49,985 nt of DNA from Ignavibacteria bacterium (GTDB lineage: Bacteria; Bacteroidota; Ignavibacteria; Tepidaquicellales; OLB5), in the NCBI GenBank assembly GCA_014879675.1, contig JACSRQ010000153.1:1-49985 (forward strand), in the 5' to 3' direction. Below the pieces are notes generated by a model that saw only the letters and a list, made by a program, of their open reading frames with translations, was not told where the DNA came from and did no database searches. A program made the position numbers and the translations under genes. Of the stretch, positions 43,276-49,985 are shown piece by piece. How positions within the stretch are numbered: the stretch's first letter is position 1; every line of letters starts with the position of its first letter.

Positions 43276-43614
43276 TTAACCGTTACCGGCCAGTAACTCC
43301 CTGGCGAACCGCTCTTTTTCTATTTTTTCGCTGATCATGACATATTTCTCTTCAAAATTTCCTTTGATCATATCAGCTTCTGTTCGTTCTATAATACTAT
43401 TAGCAATACTATCAGCTGCATTAATGTTGATATGTGGATTCGCGGCAAACTGGAAATCCAGTACAGGATGATCGATCATTCCGCCGCCATACAGGAAAGT
43501 ATCATTCGTAATACTGCCAGTAGACTGATCCGGGCTGAAAGTACTGCTGAGGTTCTTACCGGCTGTCTTTTCTATTTGTTTGGGTTCCGGAATATCAATA
43601 TACGGCAATATCAT
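43276..43614 (-). CDS. orphan hypothetical protein upstream of tatC, 112 aa
   Basis: 112 residues, no signal peptide and no membrane segment. Opens with a Pro-rich stretch MILPYIDIPEPKQIE, has a middle Gly/Asp turn FLYGGGMIDHPVLDF, and closes in a charged helix (MIKGNFEEKYVMISEKIEKE). No family is recognised. It sits 3 bases in front of tatC on the same strand and 50 bases behind glyA, so it is in the same transcript and may be a lineage-specific partner. A hint of function cannot be drawn. Start ATG at 43614. Confidence 0.55.
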   Translation of the reverse strand: MILPYIDIPEPKQIEKTAGKNLSSTFSPDQSTGSITNDTFLYGGGMIDHPVLDFQFAANPHININAADSIANSIIERTEADMIKGNFEEKYVMISEKIEKERFARELLAGNG

Positions 43615-43664
43615 TTACGGCGAATTTCTTTTTAATTTAAAAATTTAATCAGGCTGCGGGCATT

Positions 43665-44966
43665 TTACCATGTAAACAGCTCGGGATACAGCGGGAACTC
43701 CGCCGTTATATCGTCAATCTTTTTCCTGGTATCCTTTTTAACATCATCGCTATCGGGTAATGTAATGACATCATTTATCATTCCCGCAATGATCTCCATT
43801 TCTTTTTCCTTCATGCCGCGCGTTGTTAATGCAGGAGAGCCAAGCCTTATGCCGCTTGTTATCATCGGGCTCTTGTCATCAAACGGAACTGAATTTTTAT
43901 TGCAGGTAATGCCTATTGCGTCAAGAGATTCCTGCGCGGCTTTACCTGTAATATTTTTATTACGAAGATCTATCAGCATCAGGTGGTTATCTGTTCCGCC
44001 TGAAATAATCTTGAAACCATAACTTGTCAGCTTGTTAGAAAGCGCCTGCGCGTTTTTAATAACCTGTTCTGCATATTTGGTGAAGTCGCCTTCAAGCGCT
44101 TCTTTGAATGCAACTGCCTTGGCCGCAATAACATGCATCAGCGGGCCGCCCTGGATGCCCGGGATAACCATTGAATCAATAAGCTCACTCATCATTTTAG
44201 TTCTGCCTGATTTCGGAGCTTTCAGCCCGAACGGATTTTCGAAATCTGTTCCCATAAGTATCATTCCGCCCCTTGGGCCGCGAAGAGTCTTATGTGTGGT
44301 TGTTGTAACCACGTGGCAATGAGGCACGGGGTTATTCAGCAGCCCTTTTGCTATCAGACCCGCGGGATGGGCTATATCAGCCAGCAGGAAAGCGTTAACT
44401 TTATCTGCGATATCCCTGAAACGTTTGTAATCAATATTCCTTGAGTATGCGCTTGCGCCTACTGTGATCATTTTCGGCATTTCCTTTAACGCGACCTGCT
44501 CTATCATATCATAATCAAGCATTTCGGTATCGGGATTAATTCCATACTGCGTGAAGTTGTATAACTTACCTGAAAAATTCACCGGTGAACCGTGTGTTAA
44601 ATGCCCGCCGTGTGAAAGATCCATTCCCATGACTTTATCACCCGGTTTTACGAGCACAAAATATACAGCCATGTTTGCCTGTGAGCCTGAGTGCGGCTGA
44701 ACATTTGAGTACTCTGCGCCAAAAAGCTCTTTAGCGCGGTCTCTTGCAACATTTTCGGCAATATCAACATATTCACATCCGCCGTAATATCTTTTGCCGG
44801 GATATCCTTCAGCGTATTTATTCGTCATTACGGAGCCCATTGCCTGCATAACCGGGATACTTGTAAAGTTCTCGGAAGCGATCATCTCAAGTTTATCGTT
44901 TTGTCTTTCAAGCTCGTGCCTTATTGCACTGTATATTTGGGGATCGAAGTCCTGTAAGTTAGACAT
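43665..44966 (-). CDS. glyA: serine hydroxymethyltransferase
   Basis: 433 residues. PLP enzyme that links serine to glycine plus a one-carbon unit on tetrahydrofolate. Marks: [20 protein letters not shown] (28-47), [19 protein letters not shown] (50-68), [10 protein letters not shown] (195-204) and the PLP lysine Lys226 in [14 protein letters not shown]. The length is close to the standard ~415-420 with a small insertion around residues 226-260. Start ATG at 44966. First of the glyA-orphan-tatC-prenyl synthase-der run. Confidence 0.98.
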   Translation of the reverse strand: MSNLQDFDPQIYSAIRHELERQNDKLEMIASENFTSIPVMQAMGSVMTNKYAEGYPGKRYYGGCEYVDIAENVARDRAKELFGAEYSNVQPHSGSQANMAVYFVLVKPGDKVMGMDLSHGGHLTHGSPVNFSGKLYNFTQYGINPDTEMLDYDMIEQVALKEMPKMITVGASAYSRNIDYKRFRDIADKVNAFLLADIAHPAGLIAKGLLNNPVPHCHVVTTTTHKTLRGPRGGMILMGTDFENPFGLKAPKSGRTKMMSELIDSMVIPGIQGGPLMHVIAAKAVAFKEALEGDFTKYAEQVIKNAQALSNKLTSYGFKIISGGTDNHLMLIDLRNKNITGKAAQESLDAIGITCNKNSVPFDDKSPMITSGIRLGSPALTTRGMKEKEMEIIAGMINDVITLPDSDDVKKDTRKKIDDITAEFPLYPELFTW

Positions 44967-45025
44967 TGTAGTTCAGTTTGTTTTGACCGGGGTGTATAAA
45001 CCTCGTTTATTTTTGGATTTATTAT

Positions 45026-46294
45026 TTAAAATTCATCAGATGGACGCAGGAACCAAAGCTCACCGATCTTAACCGATGCGCCAAACCTGAAGATGTCATC
45101 TTTTATCAGGCCGTTTGAATCCTTACCTCTCATGAAATACTTTGCGTACAGATCAAGCGAGTTATAGCTGCCAATTGGAAGTGATAAACCCGCACCGATA
45201 CTTATGGCGTTTATATTTTCACCATTCAGTTTCAGGTAATCCTGAATATAACTGCCGCCAACTCTGTATGATATCCTGCTTATGTACGGATCTTCGATCT
45301 TTTTCGAAGGTGTGTACTCAAGCCCCGCTCCCACTTTCAGGCTGTTCTTTATCTCAATTGGGTGAGTGCCGTAATATTTGAAGTCATCCCATTTCTGGTA
45401 ATAAACATCGGCTGCAACAACAAGCTTGTCGTTGAATGTGTTCGCAATACCTACGCCGAATGCAAGCGGCACTTTCAGCTTTCCTTCTGAAATGTTCACG
45501 GAATCTGTATTTGAAGCAGACCTGTTGAATCTGCCGTTTAGGTTAGAGTTAAACTCTGTTGGAGTGGTAACAAATGCGCCGAGAGTAAAGTTATCAAGTT
45601 TTTTATTTTTTAATAACTTCCCAAAGCCGTGGAATATAAGCCCGGTATTGAAATAAAATCCGGAAATAGTATTTGCGGATACATTTTTTGTATCAAACAG
45701 CGAGGTGTTTGCAAAATCTATCGCAACCGATTTATTTATATTACCAAAAGCGTAATTGAACTGTGCGCCAAAGCTGAATTGTTTGAATATTATGTAAGAG
45801 AAGCCAAGGTTGAACTTATATAGCCCGCCGTTGCCGCTGTATGTTTGCCTGTATGATTCGCCGTCAACCGTGCCGTCAAAATAAGCGTCGTAATTTACAA
45901 CACTGTAATTGTTCACGCCAAGGTTAAATATCCAGCCGTTGCCCTTGTTGAGTGGAATTGAAAGATCAAATCCTTCAAAATTGCCGTAAGTTCTTTTCGA
46001 AGTATTGAGCCCATCGGTTGATTTAATGTTCTCAAGGTTGAACTTGGTAGTAAAAATTGTTGTAGGTATCCTTGTCCACGCTGCGGGGTTATTGGAATTG
46101 GTATAGTCGCCGTACAGGGCTATACCCATAATTCCCATCGCATCAGTGCGGTTGCCGGAAGAATAACTCAGGTCGCCCAGTCCGAACAGGGAATATATTG
46201 AGCCGCCGTTTTTATCCACCTGCGAAAATACGCCGGAAGCCGTGAACAGTAATGCTAAAATTGAGAGCCTGATTATGCTGCGGGTATTTATCAT
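45026..46294 (-). CDS. outer-membrane beta-barrel protein (FadL/PorV-like)
   Basis: 422 residues. Signal peptide 1-25 (ending TASGVFSQ). N-terminal segment with YSSGNRTDAMGIMGIALYGD then NNPAAWTRIP resembles the hatch region of FadL/PorV-type barrels (N-x-P-A pattern), followed by long alternating strands to the C-terminal DDIFRFGASVKIGELWFLRP. Possibly a hydrophobic-compound channel. The start overlaps the stop of the lipoprotein gene by 4 bases (ATGA), so the two are a translational pair. Start ATG at 46294. Confidence 0.78.
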   Translation of the reverse strand: MINTRSIIRLSILALLFTASGVFSQVDKNGGSIYSLFGLGDLSYSSGNRTDAMGIMGIALYGDYTNSNNPAAWTRIPTTIFTTKFNLENIKSTDGLNTSKRTYGNFEGFDLSIPLNKGNGWIFNLGVNNYSVVNYDAYFDGTVDGESYRQTYSGNGGLYKFNLGFSYIIFKQFSFGAQFNYAFGNINKSVAIDFANTSLFDTKNVSANTISGFYFNTGLIFHGFGKLLKNKKLDNFTLGAFVTTPTEFNSNLNGRFNRSASNTDSVNISEGKLKVPLAFGVGIANTFNDKLVVAADVYYQKWDDFKYYGTHPIEIKNSLKVGAGLEYTPSKKIEDPYISRISYRVGGSYIQDYLKLNGENINAISIGAGLSLPIGSYNSLDLYAKYFMRGKDSNGLIKDDIFRFGASVKIGELWFLRPSDEF

Positions 46295-47514
46295 GGAATT
46301 ACTCTGGGTGTATATTTAATTATTACTCGCGGCCGTTTTGCCGGGTCTGATGCAGTTTCTTTGTAAAGCACATACCTATCGAGGTTTAAAGCCTGTCCGC
46401 CTGCAAACAGCATTAAGCCGTAGTTGGTCTGACCAAGCAGCCATCTCTGGAAGGGCGATGAAACTCCGGCCCTTACCATTCGCATCATATACTGGCCGCT
46501 GCCCGAAGGCCCGCCTTCAAACGTTGTAATATCTGTTTTTAATCCTGCGGAGTCGTTTATATACTGTGAATATATTGCCTTTGTTGTTTGCCCCGAAATT
46601 ACCGAGTTAAGCGAATCTATCGAAAAGAAGATCTGGACATCATTTATAGTTGCAGTTTGGGGCATGCGGCTGAGGTCAAATTTCATGACCTGCACATAAC
46701 TTACTCCCGCCTGAAGGTTAAATGTTTCGCTGCTTGGTGTAAAGTCAGTTTTCGAGAGCGATATCGTTCCATTGCTTATTGTTGAAAAAGTATCGGTAAC
46801 GCCGTTCTTTGTAACTATGATCTCAAGCTCCGGCCTGTCTTTATCATCAACACCTGTTGCCGCTGCATAAAATCCTTTAATTGCCGCCGATGAATTATTC
46901 GGCGTAAGCACAATCCCGTAATTTTTAACAGAGTATGATGTATCTGCAGCTACTTTCAGCCAATCGTTAACCATAGTGGTGTTGAGGCTGATTGTCACTT
47001 CCTGTGAATCTGCAGTTGGGATACCTGTATAATTGCCCTGCGAAGTTGTTCCGAATGTTGATGAATTTACGGAATCATACGTCATCGTGCTGAAATCGAG
47101 TGATTGTTCAATTTTGTTAACATCGAATGAGATTTGCGCGAGTGAATCTGCCATTGTTGAAGGGAAGTAGTAGTTCTTGTAGCTCATTTTAAGGGTAGCA
47201 GAAACCACCGTTGAGTTATCAAATGTATCGATCAGGTTGGTAAACTTAAGCAGGCCCTTTGATTCATACGCGCCTGTTTTGCCAACCATCAGGTTTGTTG
47301 AGCCGGAGGTATTTACATAATAGATCCTGTTCTCTGAAGTGATCGGCAATGTATCAATAAAGGAATCGAATATCCTCACACCGGTTGTTTCGCCGGGGGG
47401 AATAAAATTAAGCCCGAGGCTTGAAGGGTCATCTGCGCAGCCGATTGTGTAGATTGCAAGAGAAGCTATTACGAACATTGAAGCGAGAGCTGCATTAAAT
47501 TTTTTGCTGTTCAT
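46291..47514 (-). CDS. DUF4270-like lipoprotein
   Basis: 407 residues. Lipobox T-I-G-C with Cys26 (IYTIGCADDPSSLGLNFIPP). The opening DDPSSLGLNFIPPGET is typical of DUF4270 lipoproteins of Bacteroidota; the middle is beta-rich with repeated A-T-L-K-M-S-Y and I-x-V-x-K-x-x-x strands of DNRLRE-like modules. I recall such genes near glgA in Bacteroidota, and glgA is close here, which supports the call. It is translated with the downstream barrel gene (4-base overlap). Probable surface or periplasmic lipoprotein; function unknown. Confidence 0.75.
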   Translation of the reverse strand: MNSKKFNAALASMFVIASLAIYTIGCADDPSSLGLNFIPPGETTGVRIFDSFIDTLPITSENRIYYVNTSGSTNLMVGKTGAYESKGLLKFTNLIDTFDNSTVVSATLKMSYKNYYFPSTMADSLAQISFDVNKIEQSLDFSTMTYDSVNSSTFGTTSQGNYTGIPTADSQEVTISLNTTMVNDWLKVAADTSYSVKNYGIVLTPNNSSAAIKGFYAAATGVDDKDRPELEIIVTKNGVTDTFSTISNGTISLSKTDFTPSSETFNLQAGVSYVQVMKFDLSRMPQTATINDVQIFFSIDSLNSVISGQTTKAIYSQYINDSAGLKTDITTFEGGPSGSGQYMMRMVRAGVSSPFQRWLLGQTNYGLMLFAGGQALNLDRYVLYKETASDPAKRPRVIIKYTPRVIP

Positions 47515-47575
47515 CTAAATTCTAAATTTTCGGAAATTTTAATATTCTCAGAATCTTATCAAACAGATTCGATTT

Positions 47576-48181
47576 TTAGCGATTTTCTGCGTTTTTTTGA
47601 ATAAATTCTACGGCTTCTTTCAAATTTGATGCAATAAAGTCAATTTTTAGTTTTTCATCAAGACATTTCCGCTTTGCCATTTTTCCATACCCGGTTTCGA
47701 CCAGGATGTTGACCAATCCCGCTTTTTCGCCGCATTTCATATCACTCACTGCGTCACCTATCATATATGAACCAATTAAATCGATATCAAAATCCCTCTT
47801 TGCATCAAGTATCATACCTATATCGGGTTTGCGCGAGATATGCTCAATTGAATACTCTTCTATTGTTCCTTCTTTGTGGTATGGCGAAAAATAAAGGGCG
47901 TCTATTTTGGCATCGGGGTTTGAGCTTGCAAGCAGGCTATACATCCTGCTGTTGATCTTATCGAGCTCTTCAATGGTGAGCCAGCCGCGGGCAACTGCCG
48001 ATTGGTTTGTTATGATGATGATCTTATATCCAAGTTTTTTTGCCGCTGCAATGGCATCGGCAGAGCCATCAATCAGCTCAACATCCTTAACACGTACAAG
48101 GTAACCCAAAGTTTCAGGTGTTTCACCGGGTATTTCCTTGAGTATTGTTCCGTCTCTATCGAGGAACAGCGCTTTATTCAA
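47576..48181 (-). CDS. GmhB-like HAD phosphatase without zinc ligands
   Basis: 201 residues, HAD family. Aspartate nucleophile motif FLDRDGTILKE (6-16), ITNQSAVARG (56-65), and the conserved RKPDIGMIL with GDAVSDMKCGEKAG at the end. It is the closest match to D-glycero-D-manno-heptose 1,7-bisphosphate 7-phosphatase. The zinc loop of E. coli GmhB (Cys92, His94, Cys107, Cys109) is aligned without gaps as Ser, Tyr, His and Ser, so all four ligands are missing. The enzyme may be active without zinc, or may act on another phosphate. Start TTG at 48181. The rest of the heptose pathway is not in the window. Confidence 0.85.
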   Translation of the reverse strand: MNKALFLDRDGTILKEIPGETPETLGYLVRVKDVELIDGSADAIAAAKKLGYKIIIITNQSAVARGWLTIEELDKINSRMYSLLASSNPDAKIDALYFSPYHKEGTIEEYSIEHISRKPDIGMILDAKRDFDIDLIGSYMIGDAVSDMKCGEKAGLVNILVETGYGKMAKRKCLDEKLKIDFIASNLKEAVEFIQKNAENR

Positions 48182-48218
48182 ATCTATATCAGGTTAATTG
48201 TTTGAATCCGCGAATTGA

Positions 48219-48281
48219 ATTTCTGGATCTGTTAATTCTATTTCTGAATCTGTTAATTTTATCTCTGGATATGTTATCTAC
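48219..48281 (+). repeat. three tandem 21-base repeats
   Basis: Three consecutive 21-base units (48219-48239, 48240-48260, 48261-48281) of the form ATTTCTGAATCTGTTAATTTT with a few changes between copies, upstream of the GmhB-like gene and downstream of glgA. Between two minus-strand genes. Confidence 0.8.
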
Positions 48282-48284
48282 TAA

Positions 48285-48317
48285 AAAAAGCAGGACAGGC
48301 ATTACTGACTGTCCGCT
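48285..48317 (-). terminator. terminator of glgA
   Basis: Stem AGC-GGACAG type: GGACAG / CTGTCC (48293-48298 and 48309-48314) extended by AGC / GCT with one bulged A, followed on the minus strand by a run of seven T (48283-48289). It lies about 40 bases after the glgA stop. Confidence 0.85.
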
Positions 48318-48357
48318 CTTAATTTTACTTTTCTAACGGCATAACAACTTGCCGCAG

Positions 48358-49839
48358 CTATCCTTTTTTCATTATAGACCTGTAGAGGTCAACATATTTC
48401 TTGGCAGATACTTCCCATGAATAATCACATCCCATTGCCAGCCTTATCAGCTTTATCCATTCCTCGCGGTTAGTATAAAGTTTAAGCGCACGTTTGATGG
48501 TTTTCATAAGCTCGGCAGCATCGTATTTTTCAAAAACAAATCCGTTGCCTTTGCCGTTCTTATACTCGGTGATCGTATCAGCCAATCCGCCGGTAGCCCT
48601 TACTATAGGTATGGTGCCGTATTTTAAGCTGTACATCTGGTTCAGGCCGCAAGGCTCATACTTTGAAGGCATGAGGAACATGTCGCTTCCTGCTTCTATC
48701 AAATGAGCTAGCTCTTCCGAAAATCCGAAATGAACGCCGACTTTTTTAGGATATTTTTTCTTAACCCCTTCAAAGAACTTCTGGTAGGCTTTATCACCCG
48801 AGCCCAGCAGTACGAACTGAACATCTTCCTTCATCAGGTCAGGCATTGCCTTCTGGATTATATCAAATCCCTTCTGGTCAGAGAGCCTTGAGATGATACC
48901 GATCATCGGTGTTTCAGCGTTATACTCAAGGTCGAAATGCTTGCAGAGCGCTTTTTTATCTTCGCGCTTCAGCGGAAGCTCTTTGGATGTATATCTGAAT
49001 GGAATTATGCTGTCGCGTTCGGGATTCCATACGGTGTAATCAACACCATTTAAAATTCCGTAAAGATCTTTTTTCCTTTTTTTCAGAATTCCTTCGAAGC
49101 CCATTCCGTATTCATGAGTGGTGGCAATTTCCTTCGCGTAGTTTTCGCTCACAGTAGTTATACCATCGCTGTACATCAGCCCTGCTTTGAGGAAGCTGAA
49201 CTTATCGTAGTACTCAACACCTTCTTCGTTGTAAATGCTTTCAGGCAGCCCGCTTTTTAAGAATGATGAATGCGGGAACAGCCCCTGGAAAGCTATATTA
49301 TGTATGGTAAAAATGCTCTTCACATTCTGAAGAAGCTGGTCTTTAGCGTATATTGTTTTTATGTATGCAGGGATGAGTCCGGTCTGCCAGTCATTACAGT
49401 GAATAACATCAGGCTGCCAGCCAAGAAGGCCCAGAACCTGAACAACTGCGCGGTTGAAAAAAATGAAACGTTCATCGTTATCTGCGTAATCTTTACCAGA
49501 TTTTGCATCAACATAGGGACTGGACTTGCCGAAATACTCTTCGTTTTCGATAAGGAATACCTGTACTTTTCCCTTAGGAGATACAATAAATGAAGATTTA
49601 ATGTTACAGATGGCTATCTTATCTCCAACCGGAACTTCAATATTGGTGAGCCTTTTTATTTCATAGATGCGCAGCCGTCTTTCGTCAAGGGAGCCATACT
49701 TTGGAGTAATTATCCTTACAGCGTGTCCTGCAGCGTTCAGTTCCTGAGGTAAAGAGTTTGAAACATCAGCCAAGCCTCCGGTTTTGCTGTAGGGCATAAC
49801 CTCGCTTGTACAATACAGAATGTTTAAGCCTTTGCTCAT
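48358..49839 (-). CDS. glgA: glycogen (starch) synthase, GT5 family
   Basis: 493 residues. Adds glucose from ADP-glucose (probably) to glycogen. N-terminal KTGGLADV (residues 19-26) is the donor-binding signature; HCNDWQTGLIPAYIK (about 146-160), FTIHNIAFQGLFP, and the C-terminal domain with RLSDQKGFDII and PSKYEPCGLNQMYSLKYGTI complete the family picture. Length fits the ~480-residue bacterial enzymes. Start ATG at 49839. The last 146 bp of the window upstream of it is AT-rich and shows no gene. Confidence 0.96.
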   Translation of the reverse strand: MSKGLNILYCTSEVMPYSKTGGLADVSNSLPQELNAAGHAVRIITPKYGSLDERRLRIYEIKRLTNIEVPVGDKIAICNIKSSFIVSPKGKVQVFLIENEEYFGKSSPYVDAKSGKDYADNDERFIFFNRAVVQVLGLLGWQPDVIHCNDWQTGLIPAYIKTIYAKDQLLQNVKSIFTIHNIAFQGLFPHSSFLKSGLPESIYNEEGVEYYDKFSFLKAGLMYSDGITTVSENYAKEIATTHEYGMGFEGILKKRKKDLYGILNGVDYTVWNPERDSIIPFRYTSKELPLKREDKKALCKHFDLEYNAETPMIGIISRLSDQKGFDIIQKAMPDLMKEDVQFVLLGSGDKAYQKFFEGVKKKYPKKVGVHFGFSEELAHLIEAGSDMFLMPSKYEPCGLNQMYSLKYGTIPIVRATGGLADTITEYKNGKGNGFVFEKYDAAELMKTIKRALKLYTNREEWIKLIRLAMGCDYSWEVSAKKYVDLYRSIMKKG

Positions 49840-49985
49840 TCGGTTGGATTTAATTTGTTGTAATTTACAAAATTACTCAAAATTGAGATTTCTTGCAATG
49901 AAATTAGAAGGGTATAGGGGTAAATAGCTCAAAATAGCCCCAAAATATAACGTTTTTAAAGTAACCTTTTGCCATTAATTATAGG

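Overview
The window reads as a chromosomal contig from a Gram-negative, non-photosynthetic member of the Bacteroidota/Chlorobiota/Ignavibacteriota group, most likely an ignavibacterium-like lineage. This is inferred from three secreted proteins with a C-terminal sorting domain containing NYPNPFNP (cargo of the type IX secretion system), many short signal peptides cleaved just before a Gln, a DUF4270-like lipoprotein near glgA, KdsB (Kdo-containing LPS), frequent TTG starts and moderate, somewhat AT-rich composition. No rRNA, tRNA, CRISPR array, prophage or intact insertion sequence was found. The first 46 bases are not genomic: they are an Illumina Nextera adapter with an i5 index.

Layout. 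1-3150: small envelope or hypothetical genes on the minus strand (DUF4097-like adhesin, a lipoprotein, two small hypotheticals), several with clear terminators. 3154-6056: two tandem, overlapping paralogues of an uncharacterised helical ~485-residue family; a diverged third copy lies at 13576-15045. 6074-9177 (minus): pdxH, a GNAT acetyltransferase, an SRPBCC-like protein and isocitrate dehydrogenase. 9352-16932: an AraC regulator and secreted proteins (Ycf48-like repeat protein with sorting domain, S41 peptidase with TPR, another sorting-domain protein). 17138-23309 (minus): TerC, photolyase, DinB and outer-membrane or secreted hypotheticals. 23310-23940 is a gene-free patch of palindromic repeats. 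23941-26857 (minus): secreted subtilase and a glycosyltransferase.

27033-29240 (plus): a membrane PH-domain protein and cytochrome c maturation genes (ccmC, a ccmD-like mini-gene, ccmE) interrupted by a hicBA toxin-antitoxin pair. 29314-32755 (minus): plsC-gatC-kdsB-pyrG, a cluster where CTP made by PyrG is the substrate of KdsB. 33163-37669 (plus): carA and carB. 37759-39125: two TPM-domain proteins separated by an array of 7-base repeats. 39126-40052: a REP-associated tyrosine transposase flanked by its inverted REP palindromes. 40102-49839 (minus): der, a polyprenyl synthase, tatC, an orphan gene, glyA, an outer-membrane barrel plus lipoprotein pair, a GmhB-like phosphatase and glgA.

The best candidates for new biology are the three-copy SPFFNK family (no known function), the RAYT/REP unit with composite ~80-bp repeats, the hicBA insertion within the ccm genes, and a GmhB-like phosphatase that has lost all four zinc ligands. 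Everything here is read by eye; no database search was run, so family names rest on recognised motifs and remembered sequences.
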